Of a stretch of 64,000 bases of DNA, positions 11,601-24,029 are shown piece by piece; the stretch's first letter is position 1, and every line of letters starts with the position of its first letter. The DNA is from Oscheius dolichura. Its lineage: Eukaryota > Nematoda > Chromadorea > Rhabditida > Rhabditidae. The notes below the pieces were generated by a model that saw only the letters and a list, made by a program, of their open reading frames with translations, was not told the origin of the DNA and made no database searches. Made by a program: the position numbers and the translations under genes. The stretch covers positions 10,726,001-10,790,000 of the forward strand of contig OW051495.1 in assembly GCA_932521035.1 (NCBI GenBank), in the 5' to 3' direction.

Positions 11601-13815
11601 TCCTCCTTTTGGTCAGCATATATTAGGCGCGCGGGAGTCGCGTGAAGTTCAAATGCTCCCTTTTCACTGGGAGATGATAATCTTTGACTGCTGATTGGGC
11701 CGAGAGAATTTATGTCTTATTTCTGTCTGTTTGTCAGGGGGCAATGAATCCCGGAGGCAACAAAAGACAAGAAGAGCCTCCTGCTCCTGTTCATCACATA
11801 AAGAGGGGGGAGGAGACTAAAGATTTATCTGCCTTGTCCAGTCGGAAGCGACTAAAAATAGCTGCTGGGAGGGGGATAAAGGTTGTCGATAGGGATCGCC
11901 ACGCGATCAGGACAACTGCTCCGCCGACCGCAAGAGCGTTTTCTGGTTGAGAACGGCTCGGCGGCGCCCAGTCCTCCCCCCTGGCTAAAAGTGGCGGATT
12001 CCCATAAGTTGATCCATTAAAGAAAATAACAAAAGGTTTCCTTCCCATCGCCCACTCACGTGTGGAAATGGAATTCCGGAATGTGCTCTCCCTCTCCTCC
12101 ACTCTATTGGGCCTAGGCATCCCCTGACGTTATTATAAGCTATGTTTCTGATCTTTTGCAGAGTGGACCTTTGGGAAATGCTGTTTTTGGAGAGACGCGT
12201 AGAAGATTTAAAACCTGAAAAGGAGAGCAGAACCGGAGACCATAATAGCAGGGATTAGGACCACTCCCTTTGCAGGAGGACGAGGCTCTTACTCACGGAA
12301 CTGAATAAATACGGAGAAGAACTCGAAATATGTTCAGTTTGAACTCTAGAACTGTTGTATCATGTGGTTCACAGGCTATTCTGAGAGATCAGCGACGCGG
12401 GAAGAGTAGGCGAGAAGAAGTGATAGAAACCGAAGAAGAACGTGACTGTCTCAATAGACTTATTCATGTATACGGGATGAAGATAGAGGCTGTTTCTTCT
12501 TGGGAGGTTCGATAACTTTTTATAGAACGATTGAATAGGGAACACTGATCAGTAGAGTGAACTTTGGCGACAAAATTAGAATTTAGTCTCATCTATAGGG
12601 CATGTTTTCTTTAGTGAACGTGAAGAAAAAACGAAGGTATGGGTGATCCGATTATCTGTTTTTGTTTGAGGATTATGCTCCAGTAGGATACAGCCTAATC
12701 TTTGAGGCGTACTTCTGAAAGAACGATACTTCTCAACTGAATAGGCAAGAAAACAAAAGGACTGTTCTAGAAGAACAGTATATAAGCACCTTTATATTGT
12801 ACTCGTTGTTGACTCGATTGTGATAAAACAATAGCCAAAAACCTTATAAACTTTGTTGGATAAGGAGAAACGTAGCTACGGAACCCGGAAAAAACTTTAG
12901 AGGAGAACAGTACGCACAAGACAGTACAATTCGGGTGATGGATGGTGGAGCTCATTTGGCACAGGGAAGACTCCGGTTGAACGGTCCCATCTAGACTGGA
13001 GCCGGTATTCCTTGAAGTGGAATAACCTGACTATTGTAAACATGGCATAGCTTTCTATATTCTCCCCTAGAAGTTATCAAAAAGGTTGAATCCATCCGAG
13101 ATTGGAACCGGGACCATTTTTCCAAGCTGGTCACGATTCTGTAAACAAAATAGGACTTACTTCCCTATTTGACCGAGATAGGGAGCCTTTTCTCTAATTA
13201 AAATTACTAGTCAGTATTCCAGCTGCAGCCGTAGAAGACGGTCGGCTTTTCTATTATGCTTGAGTGATGCCGAAACTGTTGGTGTTGGTCGGTGCTCAGA
13301 TAGCCGGAAGCTATGCTGTCGTTGTGGTTCTATAATGTACTGGCCCCAGTTTCTTTCTCATTTGTTAACAACATGGTCAGAGAAAAGAAGATACTGCCCT
13401 CTTCCCTTCAATAAAAAGTAGATAAAAACCAGAAAAACAATATTTCTCGGGATTTTATTGTTGAAATAGGGTTACTAGCTTCGAAAGGAAGAGGTAGTCT
13501 GTGTCCTCAAAATAACTGGGCCCTTCTGTCCATCGCCAAATCACAGTGGTTGTGGTTGATAACGGCCATCAGAAGAGGGGAAATAAACTTGAACCCTGCA
13601 ATTCATGTGACACATCCTTCTGAAATGTCTCTAATTTATAAGTTCGGTTTATGTTGACGGCTCCGTTTGGTTGAATCGATTCATTAGGGAGATAGCATTA
13701 ATCCGGATTACCTCCATTGTGTTGGGGCATAGACAGCGTCGCCTGAGCAACGATGAATTGCTAATTTCCGACAGTTGCCACAAAATCCTCACCTGGCTTT
13801 TTTTCTACTTTCCAG
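8672..13815. other. 5.1-kb stretch without recognisable genes
   Basis: Open frames on both strands are short (under 135 codons), lack domain motifs and do not splice into anything recognisable. Base composition is mixed, with several purine-rich stretches (for example 11280-11420) and AT-rich patches. No tRNA, rRNA or transposon end was found. It sits immediately upstream of the CNG channel gene, so it may hold that gene's regulatory DNA or 5' noncoding exons, or an unrecognised lineage-specific or noncoding gene. Confidence 0.45.
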
Positions 13816-16800
13816 ATGTCAACTACCACAGCTAATCAACGGTTCCGGACGGTGGCCAGGAAGGTCGTCGAGGAGATTGCCGCCAACCCACACAGACGGA
13901 GTATGTCGGCCGCTTCGGTCTCTTCTACGGTTTGTTGAGACAGTGAGCAACTGGCAATTACTGACAGGTACGGGAGGTAAATAATATGGAGCGGCGGAGA
14001 TCACGAATCTACCCGGATTCGCCATCCTGTCCTGGGATTATTCAACCGGATCAAAACTCGTCATGTTCTGTCAATGGGATACGGGCAGCTGTTACGGTGG
14101 GTCTCGTTATAGCCTAGACCAGTACCTTATCCAGTACCTAGAAAACATCAGACTCATAGGGTTGACCTTCACACTCCAGTCCAAAGACGAACCCGAGGTC
14201 CGGAAACTCAATTACCCCCGGGGAATAAGGTTGATTCCCCAGTAAAAAGCTCGAATGATAGGTCAAAAATAAAGGGGACAACGGAAAATCACCAGGGCAA
14301 CGAGCGGGTAACCAGAGACTCTTCAGTCTTCCATCGCTACTAATTTGGGACCACTAGGATTTTGATAAAGTGAGTAATCGGCATTTTCAACCCAAAAAAA
14401 AACTGTGGGAACATTGTATTCTTTATTCAAATAATCACATCAGGCCGGGGGGTATTTTTTATTTTATACAAAGTTTTTACTGTAATTCTCTTCTCATTCT
14501 CTTCTCATTCCATTAAATTGTGATTAATTCTTCAGGGTCAGAAGACATTACGGTTGGACATCAACAAAATTAAGAAGACCATCTGTCAACCACACCTGGA
14601 ACAGGAGAATCCCCGAAACTTTCGGGATGTCGTCAAAGCTGCCATGGTTGGTTCATTTTAACCGAATATTCCAAGCAAAACACAACTAAAAATAATCAAC
14701 TGATAACGTTAAATAAGGAGAAGAGAGAAAAGAAACCATAGAAAATAATAATCAGCTCGGGATCAATGTTATGCGACACCGGACGGATAATAGGAAACGG
14801 AATCCCCCTGGTTGCCAAAGCAACCTTGTCACTCTAGTTCTTGTTCTCCTAACCCTACCCCTCTATAAAAATATGAAACTACCAAAAAGGGTCTATCTCC
14901 TTTCCCAGCTGGTACGTAATTGGATGGGATCGACGCCTACCCTGCCCACGACATCCGACCAGTTTGATGGCTTCGAGACTGTAAGTCCCTTGTTGTTATT
15001 CCCTTCCACCATTCATCCACTTTAGCCCTCAATTGCTCAAGACGATGCTCCCATTCTAGAAGAACCTCAGAACGTTGTGCCTCCTCGGCCAAGCGGGTGG
15101 AAAGTATTCAAATCACGAGTTGTTGACACTTACATGTGAGCGGAAGAATTACAAATTACAAAAAGATTTTAAGGAGAATTCGCTATCTAACGGTTCGACC
15201 ATCGGGTATTTTCTATTATTACTGGTCTTTTATTGTCTTTCTTGGTGAGTTTAACTATTTTCTAAGGGCACCACTAATAAGAACTCTTCGTAATTAAGAG
15301 AAATTAGGGCATTACCCCACAGATTACTGTAACTAACAAGTTCTCCGTTTCAGCAGTGCTTTACAATATGCTAGCTATGGTAATTTTTATCTTCGATGAC
15401 GTGTATAACAACTATTTCTGGCATTGGCTGATATTGAACGTTACTGCCGATATAATCTATGTTTTGGATATTTTGATAAGCACAAGGAAAGGTAAGATCC
15501 ATTGGTTTATAAGAAAGAAAAAGGGAAATAATTCAGTGTACATGTTTGACGGGTTGGAAGTAAAAAGCAGTCGAATGATGTGGCGCAATTATCAAATGGA
15601 CCCTGCCCCTCTCCTGGGAAGTGTCATAATTAGAGGCAGAGAGGTAAAGAGCTACCCATTTATGGCAATTATCTCGCTCTATTTTAGCTTGGAGGACGGA
15701 TTCTCCTCGATATCGTCTGCCTATTTCCTCTGGATGTCGTTCTAGCTCTGGCCAGCTCCGTCTCCTTACTCAGAACTCTACGGATAATCAAATGTTAGCT
15801 TACATCCTCCATTCAGTTGACACAGGAAATCTTCCATTACAGTACACCGGTTCATGGATTTCGTGGAGTTGACAAAACAGCGATCCATCTTCCCCCATGG
15901 CACCAAGATCTTCTTCCTCATGTTGGCCTGTTACATTCTCTTCCATTGGAATGCCTGTGTCTATTTCCTTTTCAGTTTAGCAGAGGGACTTTCAGGTTCT
16001 TTTTTAATAATTTTCTAAATTTTGATAACTTTTAGAGGAGGATACAAATGCTTTTGGTTTTTCCTATTACAAAGTATTTGACCCACGGCTGCCTTTATGC
16101 AATGTAGGTTTTCCTTCCAACCTATATCCCTCCTCTTCTCCAGGTGGATGATGACGGCTGCATAATGAAGGAAGATTACGAGAACAACATGGATCTGGAC
16201 GAAGAACGCCCGAAATACATGCATGAACTATATGAATTCTGGTCTAATAAGTAGTTTTTTTTCTAATTTTTAGAGGAAGAATTAAAATTCAGGTCAGAGG
16301 TAATTGTGTTGGGCAACTTTTCAAGGGAATACTCGATGACCATCTACTGGTCGGCCTTGACGATAACTACCTGCGGGCAACAACCGTATCCCTCATCTTC
16401 TGCTCAGAATATGTTGGAAGTAACCGATACTTTGATAGGTAGAGCGGAGAATACACGAGAAACAAGAAAGTTATTCAGGCGTGTTAGTGTTCGCTACAAT
16501 TATTGGAAGCGTCGGCGGTGTTGTCTTCATAATGAACCAGGATCTCAACAACTTTAGGCTTAGCATGGACGGGATCAAATTCTACATGAGATATCGGTCA
16601 GTTTCGCTCTTTCACTAGTCTTACGGTATTTCAGGAATGTCAAGGCAGAAATCCAAGATCGAGTTCTAAAATGTTTCATGTACTTGAATTCTAGTCATCA
16701 ACTAACGGATGAAAAGGTTAGTTTCCTAAGCGGGAATCTATTTATCCTATGTCCAGGACGTGTTAGAGTGTCTCCCGCCCCGAATGCAAGGAACTATCGC

Positions 16801-17630
16801 CTCGGATCTGCACATGGCAACAGTTGAGGGGGTCTCCCTCTTCCACGTTTGTTTTCTATTTTTCTCACCAGGAATTTCTCTTTTCCAGAAATGTTCGAAA
16901 GGCTTCCTCGTGGATATTGTCCTCCGAATGAGGCAACAGGTCTTCATGCCTAATGATGTTCTCTGTAAAGTCGGCGACAAGGCCAAGGAGATGTTCATTA
17001 TCAAAAGTGGCCTATTACATATCATTGACGAGCACGGAAACTATCTACACGTAAAGCCTTTTATCATTTTGAAAGTCTGCTCTTTTAGGAAATAACAGAC
17101 GGATCGACTTACGGGGAGATGTCAATTATACAAATGAAGGGGAACGCGTTCGGGGATAAGAGGCAGACGGGACTGACATCCATCGGCTATTCGGATGTCT
17201 ATATCCTCAATCAGGATGATGTTCTCCCTTTGTTATCAGAATATCCCGAGGAGAGGGATAGGATAGCAGAAAATGGTAGACACTTTCCGAAATAATGAAA
17301 TTAGCGAGATTTAGCGAGGCAATTCCTCCTGGAAAATGATATGCTAGAGGCGGGAGAACACCTGTCTGACTGTAAAATGGAGTCGTTAACCATTTACAGT
17401 ATAGAGGAGCAATTGGAGCAGTTGGATAAAATAGTATCGACAATGGAAAAGGAGCTGGATCATAGATATGACGAATTCAGGGTGATTTCTGATCGTTCCA
17501 GGGAGAATTGAAAAATATTTACCTTCAGATCAATACGAACGACATGAAACAACGGATGACCGGATTGGAGAGGGTGATGATGATGTATCGAGATGATATC
17601 CGGAAGGACTGTCAAAGGGGAGCGTTGTGA
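13816..17630 (+). CDS. Cyclic-nucleotide-gated cation channel subunit, A-type-like
   Basis: A CNG channel subunit of roughly 700 residues with about 16 exons. The ATG at 13816 follows a pyrimidine-rich AG (TTTTTTCTACTTTCCAG) that could be a trans-splice acceptor. After a hydrophilic N-terminus come S1 (PSGIFYYYWSFIVFL), S2-S3 with YVLDILISTR, the S4 region SLLRTLRIIKLHRFMDF and S5 with LFHWNACVYFLF. The pore reads YWSALTITTCGQQPYP, followed by S6 and MDGIKFYMRYRNV. The cyclic-nucleotide-binding domain has VGDKAKEMFIIKSG, GSTYGEMSII and DKRQTGLTSIGYSDVY. A coiled coil at the end (VSTMEKELDHRYDEF...MKQRMTGLE) resembles the CLZ trimerisation helix of A subunits. Introns are mostly 37-50 nt, with larger ones at about 14099-14536 and 14646-14909. 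In nematodes such channels transduce sensory cGMP signals. The pore Glu is replaced by Gln. Confidence 0.86.
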
Positions 17631-17766
17631 AAGGGAATGAATATCTTCTCCCTCTTGTTACTCTCCAAAAATAGAAACTAATTAGGAAAAATTCTATTTT
17701 TGTACACAGAAAAGAGACACCAAATGCAACAGTATATTTTGGCGTATCACCTCTAACTAGCCTTCC

Positions 17767-20700
17767 TTATCCACAGTAGAATTGTCCCCCGACGATAACC
17801 TTTTTGTACGGGGTACAGCACGACGATCTCGGGTAGATACAGACGCTGTTCGCGCAGGCATTCAGAGCAGAGAACGGGCCACTGGAAGAGAATTTGAATG
17901 GGGAAAAAAGGAAGGAGGGAGGTACCTGCACTGACATCCGGACGGGAAACAATATCTCTGCTGGGCGATAAAGCCGCAATTACCTAGAGACTGGATAGTG
18001 AAAATGTTTAGGTTCTAAAATTACCACAAGTGTCATTACAGCTGGCCCCTGATGAATTCGCCCAACTGGTCCAGGTTCCCGTGCAGGCGGATGGCTAGAA
18101 AGGGGGCTTTTAAAAGAGTAGGATACACAACTAACCGGGCTATCTTGACAGAATTGGAAGCCATCATATCCAGTGGCCAGATACTTCCCCGAGCAGCAGG
18201 TCCCATTGCAAGTTCCCGTTCCACAGGACTGGGTCTGGGTCGAGTTTCCTCTGGAAAGGGCGAATATTTCAATTGGATAGACTGGCTTACACGCAGGGGC
18301 ATCCAACGGCTGCCGAACTACAAGTCCGATTTCTCGTCTGGGAACCACAGAGCCCGCAAGTGGCCGAACAACTCGTCCAAGATGTCCAATCGGACCAGAG
18401 CCCCATTCCTCCCGGAGGACAGCAGGTGGTATTGACAACGTTGTTGGGAGGAGCGGCTATCGGTCCACACATGAACGTAGTACCATTGAGCTGGGTCGTG
18501 TAAGGAGCACAGCAAGAAGACCTGGGATACTGGCAGACGGAAGTGGCACAAGTCTGATTGTAAGTGGTGGGTCCCCTGCAAATTGGCAAGTGTGTGTTCT
18601 GAAAAGAGATATTACGTGCAAGAGCAGCCGTAGCTATCAGAGAGACACTTCCTCGAGATTTGTGAGACACCGCAGGACCCACAAGTGTCGTTACATTGCG
18701 TCACTGTGGTCCATTCACTCCAAATTCCGTTTGTTGGGCAACAAGACGGGCAGCCGGGTGCTGGCGCGGGCGTTGTGTCATTCAAAGTAGGCTGAAATGA
18801 GTTATATCCTCTAGAAGTCAAGAAGACTTACAATAACTCCACAAGAGAATGTCCCATTTGTGATAATCGAATGATAGCCAGGACAGCAAGACGAGCGCGG
18901 ATAAAGACAAACGTCCGTTCCACATTGTGTTGTAAAATTGGCAATGCCTCTGGAAGGGATACATCTCTGTGAAAAGGGGGAGTTGACTTACGAGCAGGGA
19001 CAGCCACTTGCCTCGGAGAGACACGTTCTCGTCTTCGTAACGTTACCACACGAACCACAATAATCAGAGCATTGAGCGGGATTCAAAGTCCATTCTGACC
19101 ATGTGCCTCCAGGGGCACAACAGGTAGAAGAGGATGTCGTTGTAGTCAACGCAGTGGTCAGCGTTGTCGTCGGAGTCGTGGTTGTGCTGGTCGTTGTAGG
19201 AGTAGTTGTGGTTGTCGTAGAGGTGGTAGAAGTGGTGGTGGGAGTGGTCGTGGTGCTCGTCGTGGTTGGGGTCGTCGTTGTCGTGCTGGTTGATGTGGTC
19301 GAAGTCGTAGTCGGTGTCGTGGTCGTCGTGGTCGGTGTTGTGGTTGTGGTCGTAGAAGTCGAAGTTGTGGTTGGGCTAGTTGTAGTGGTACTGGTCGACG
19401 TTGAAGTGGAAGTTGATGTCGATGTAGATGTGCTCGAAGTTGTCGTGGGCGTTGTGGTGGTTGTGGTAGGCGTAGTTGTAGTGGTCGTCGGAGTAGTGGT
19501 TGTGGTAGTTGGAGTGGTCGTTGTAGTGGTGGATGTCGTACTTGTCGTCGTCGGGGTCGTCGTCGTAGTAGTAGGAGTAGTAGTCGTTGTGGTTGGCGTT
19601 GTCGTGGTCGTTGTAGGAGTCGTGGTGGTGGTCGACGTTGTACTGGTGGTCGTAGGTGTAGTCGTCGTTGTGGTCGGGGTTGTAGTAGTAGTGGTTGAAG
19701 TAGTGCTAGTTGTCGTAGGAGTGGTAGTGGTGGTGGTCGTTGTGGGAGTCGTGGTCGTCGTTGTGGTAGGAGTAGTAGTCGTCGTCGTCGGCGTCGTTGT
19801 GGTGGTTGTTGGAGTAGTTGTTGTTGTCGTTGGGGTCGTGGTTGTAGTGGTCGACGTTGTACTGGTAGTCGTGGGAGTAGTTGTTGTTGTAGTCGGAGTC
19901 GTTGTGGTTGTTGTCGGGGTAGTAGTAGTTGTGGAAGTCGTGCTAGTTGTCGTGGGCGTGGTGGTTGTCGTCGAAGTTGACGTTGAAGTAGACGTGCTCG
20001 TCGACGTCGTGCTGGTAGTAGTCGGTGTGGTTGTGGTAGTAGTTGGAGTTGTTGTCGTCGTCGTTGGTGTTGTAGTGGTCGTTGTAGGCGAGGTGGTTGT
20101 CGTAGTTTCGTCACTGGGACAAGCAGGCGGATTGGCCACCTCTTGATCCACTGAAACCTCCCAATGATTCCCATACTACTCCTCCCCCCTCACCTTGACA
20201 AGTGAATGAATTGTCCAAAATCTGTGCATCGGGTGTCGCTGCTCCCCATCCGTACTGGAGGCAGGACATAGTCGCGGTTACCGTACTCAAGACGGAGATG
20301 TCCTCTAGACTGTAGTTGACCAGTCCTTGTGAATCCGCCGGGGTGTTGGTGATAATAATGACATTACCGTATCCGGTGCAAGAGACGGTAATCTGTGGAC
20401 AACCTGAATCAGTTCCTTTCAAATGTCCTACTGATCGCCAGACCATCAGCATCCGTGGAATAGGTGAACTGTTCATCACAAGTGGCCACTCCTTCGAAAA
20501 TGTTCGTCAAGTCAATGCTTGCCGGGGCACAAGTACCGCAGGCTGCCTGTCGCTGAAGCGTACAAATGATCCAAGTTATAACATTGAAACGTTACCTTGA
20601 CGCGTAGGTGCTGTGAGCCTTGAATTCCGTTCCAAAGCCCCACCCTTGGACCGAATCTCTCCTTTATTTCAGTCTCATTGTGTCTCAGTGGTTTCTCCTC

Positions 20701-20808
20701 AGTATTATACTGAAAGAATGGATTTTCTGTTAGATCTTTCCTTGCCTGAGCCACAGCCAAGTCAGAGACTAAAAAGAGTACAGTCACGGGGACCCACAGT
20801 CGGACCAT
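17767..20808 (-). CDS. Secreted mucin-like protein: C6 domain, Thr/Pro tract, TSP1-like repeats
   Basis: A large extracellular protein read on the minus strand from ATG 20808, with a signal peptide (VPVTVLFLVSDLAVAQ). Residues of about 60-170 form a nematode C6-type module (CGTCAPASIDL, CPQITVSCTGYGNVIIITN, TMSCLQYGW, FTCQ). A tract of more than 300 residues of Thr with Pro and Ser follows, surely heavily O-glycosylated. It is followed by alternating units of two kinds. One is TSP1-like, W-S-E-W...C...C-G-x-C-G...R-x-C...GCxC, seen at GTWSEWT, GIWSEWT, GLWSDWT and a diverged GTWTSW. The other contains VCxYPRSSCC...F-x-CG. The protein ends at YCG before the stop at 17767. Exons are phase-consistent around each repeat, which fits module duplication. 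It probably belongs to cuticle, gut or glandular mucus; no direct evidence for the site. Confidence 0.82.
19156..20100 (-). repeat. Thr/Pro-coding low-complexity tandem repeat
   Basis: About 945 bp coding, on the minus strand, for degenerate units of the form P-T-T-T-T-T interspersed with S-T-T-S-T. Third positions vary between units, so the DNA is less repetitive than the protein. The plus-strand reading is a Val/Gly polymer and is not a gene. Length is likely to vary between strains and may be misassembled. Confidence 0.93.
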
Positions 20809-22158
20809 TCGGGGAACAGTAGCTGAAAAATGGAGAATTAGTAAACGAGAACAGGGCAGAATGTGGGGATGTCTGCAATTTGCGGTGTTTTATTGGCAGT
20901 AGGTAGAACAAGCACAGCACACATATTTGAGCAGGCATTTCCTGTCCATGTTATCCCGACTAAAAAACGATGGTTTGAACAGAATTTTCCGGTGATTATT
21001 CACGTGTTCCAAAAAATAAAATAATGCCCTGTCTCTATTTGAACAACTGGAGATGATTACAAACTCGAACATTGAGGTTTGTCCGTTGGAAAAACGCCTT
21101 CTATACGGACGGAGGTGTTCTGGTTAGTTCGAGAGAAGCACGCAAACTTCTACATTAAAATGTTTAATCAATATTACCATATAATAAGTCCTAATTTTTA
21201 GTTTATGTTGAAATGTTAGATTACAAAGTTCATAGTTTACAGACATGCTTCCGACTGGCCTTTTTTGCCCTCCGGAAGCAGCAGAACAAGTTTGTCTAGC
21301 TGCTTGTCTTCCTAGCTAACACAGATTGAAATTTAACTTTTTTTATCGTCTAACATTTATTTATTACACCTATTATTTGTAACAACAGAAGCAAAAGACA
21401 GTATTCAGAAATAAAACTTGAAATAAAACAATGAAATAGGACATTGAAATAGTACAGCAATGCGCTGTGCAATGCACAAGAATGAATAGTAGAGAATGAT
21501 TGAATTTCCTTTCCCTCGTTTCCCTATTCTTCGCCCTTTCACCATATCCTTTACTATCAACTAAACACATCAGACTTTACCAAGTCCAGGATTTGTAGAG
21601 TGATTTTAGTATCTTCTCGTCCGGATTTGACGTTAATCCGTTGACTATCAGCACAGATATACGTTTAGAAGATGTTGTTATTCTAAAAAAATCAAATGAT
21701 ATCTTTGTGATCCCGTTGAGTTGGGATTAGTGTTGACTTTTGATTGAGATTTCCCTGGTGCTTTTATCGGCTTTCACGTTCAGAAAGAGACGATGATTTG
21801 ATGCGAATTATTTGTAAAACCAAATAGTGAAAGACGAGATACGTTTCGCAATGTATGGCTTATGTTGAAGCCGCAAACTAGAACATGGAGAGATGAAATA
21901 AATTGACCGAGAGAAATATTGTCAGCTTCATTATTATTCGAGTAAAAATATCAAAGAAAGAATACAGTCGGTTTATAGCTGTTGAATCAAATGTTGATCT
22001 ATGCAATTTTCAAAAAATGAATTTACGTGGCGCATTACGTCACGCTTAGCTTCTTTTCGTTTGGCATTCAGCCTTCTTTATTCGAACGCAATCGTTTTGT
22101 TTCTTTTTTTATCCTTTTAATTTCACTCGTTTTCATGATTTCTATTTGCTTTCAGAAA
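20809..22158. other. Divergent intergenic region, no gene recognised
   Basis: It lies between the mucin-like gene (minus) and the SMYD-like gene (plus). From about 21100 it becomes clearly AT-rich. A minus-strand frame at 20890-21072 ends in CCACSTYCQ but has no signal peptide or partner exon. Nothing else was seen. Confidence 0.4.
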
Positions 22159-24029
22159 ATGGTAACTATAATAGAAGAAATGCCATTTGTAGCAGCAGTA
22201 AATGACAGTAGATTGCATAAGGTTTGCTCAAATTGTTTTGCCCGTAGAACAGAGACTCTAATGGACATAATATACAAGGTTATCGTAATGTACTTTACAA
22301 ATTGTCATTTACAAATTTAGATTGTTGAATTGAAAACGTGCACAAAATGCCATATTATATACTATTGCTGCAAAAGATGTCAAATAGTAGATTGGAAATT
22401 TCATAAAGTACGCTTCTTATTTTCATTTGTTGCTTATTTCTTTCTTTGTGTAGCATGAATGCAATTTTTTGGTAAAATCGAAACGCTGTCCACCCATCGC
22501 TGTAAGGATTATGAGTCGAATTATTATGCGGATGAAGACAGGAGACGTCCCTGCAGCATTTAACGGAACAACCTTTGACGACTTGGCAGATAGTAAGCTA
22601 TTTCTTGATATTTACTTTTTTCAGACTTAGACGATGTCAGCAGTAGTTGGGAATATAATAAATCGGCCAAATTCATATACCATGCACTTATAAAATTTAT
22701 GGGTGCTGAAAACGTACCACCTCAGAAGGAGGTTGTTTCTATCTATGCAAAAGTAAGTTCTTATATTGATACTTCATATATTTAGTATGCTATAAATGTA
22801 TATAAAATTCGCGACGATACCTGTGGCTTTAAAGATTTAGGCCGCGCCCTCTATATTGGGTAAGTGTGAAATAAGCACATATTAGTTTTAGCTTATCTGT
22901 GCATAAGCACAACTGCCGACCTGATTGTCAATACATGTCTCTTGGATCAAAAGCTATTCTCCGTGCGAGTGATGCTTATGAAGGATACTGTAAAGCCGTT
23001 TGTTTTAATTTATATTTCATACATATTCTTGATTTCAGTTGACCATTTCGTATTGTAAAGTTCTTCTTCCTAAACAATTTCGCCGACGGGATCTGTTTTC
23101 CCATTATAAATTTATATGTTATTGTGAACGTTGCACAGATGAGGAAGAAGACTTGTTGGAGCGGTCAGGAAGATCCTCATGTTGTCCAGATGGAGTTGTA
23201 TTACCAAGAGATAATGGAAAGCCTCTCGTTTGTAGTATTTGTAAAAAGGAGAGCTCGCTAACAGTAAAAGAGGTTTTTCAACTATATATGGCCGTGCAAA
23301 TTCCTCTCTCTTTAGATTAATGATGCTAATATTAGATTGGAAATGTTTTCTGCTGAAAAAAGTAGAAAAGCTATAGTAGAAGAAAGTTCGTTTGAATCAT
23401 TTAATTTTCTTTCTTTGATGTGTACCATTGTTTTCAGCTTTATTCGAGGAGATGGATATTTTTGTGCAACTCTTCGAAAATATGGAACGCATTCTATCAT
23501 CATACAACTTGTATTTGATAAATATGGCAGAAACGTTGAAGAGTGTCTGCCTTCGAATCTACTCAGAATATAAATGGAAAGCAATGGATAAGCAGCTGAA
23601 AGGAGTGTGTCTTCGATTCTGCCTGGAAGATACAGTGAGATTTCACAAAGCTCAAGAAAAAGCAATAGAGTATCTTTTACATTTATTTTTACAGGCAAAT
23701 TTTCATTTTCAGTTATTATGTTCCCTTCGGGCTTTCCAAAGTCATGTATGCGTTAGATGCATCTATAATTGAGAAAGAAAGAAATCGCAATCAAGCGGAA
23801 GTGTCCGTTAAGCAAACTACTAAAGTTGTTGATGCTTGGAGAAAGGTAAGCGACGAATATTCATTATTTTGTTTTATAGCTTTATATTGCGTCAAAATAT
23901 CATTGTGGTCCTGATTACCCATTTACAAAGAAAACTCTAGAAGAATGTAGAAATCTTCAGCAAATAAAGAAAGCAGTCGGAATAGATGATGATGATATCA
24001 TAAAGCGGATGACTGATATGTATCTTTGA
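22159..24029 (+). CDS. SMYD-like MYND zinc finger / SET domain protein
   Basis: The protein belongs to the SET-and-MYND family, whose members can methylate lysines on histones or other proteins. The ATG at 22159 follows TTTGCTTTCAG, a good acceptor. The MYND finger is KVCSNCFARRT, then TCTKCHIIYYCCKRCQ, then DWKFHKHEC, giving the CxxC...CxxC...C...HxxxC order. The C-terminal SET part has KDLGRALYIGLSVHKHNCRPDCQ, LTISYCKVLLPKQFRRRDL and the post-SET FICYCERC. A helical tail (LFEEMDIFVQLFENMERILS) follows and the gene ends at TDMYL. The usual NHSC motif of active SMYD enzymes reads HKHNC, so activity is doubtful. About ten exons have 30-55 nt introns. The gene is more AT-rich, with A/T-ending codons, than most neighbours. 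Confidence 0.76.

Noticed and set aside
11684-11950. 88-codon frame in the gene-poor block
   Set aside because: It is hydrophilic but without motif, start context or splice partner; mentioned only as a weak candidate in the gene-poor finding.
17480-17530. 20-nt mini-intron in the CNG coiled coil
   Set aside because: The same donor with the acceptor TTTACCTTCAG gives a 47-nt intron in phase, and the shorter coiled coil differs from known ones by exactly one heptad.
19103-20146. Plus-strand frame of about 347 codons of Val/Gly polymer
   Set aside because: It is the antisense of the Thr/Pro mucin tract. The minus strand has a signal peptide, C6 domain, TSP1-like modules and matching splice phases.
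20410-20440. 28-nt intron in the mucin-like gene
   Set aside because: A donor 15 nt upstream gives a 43-nt intron in the same phase.
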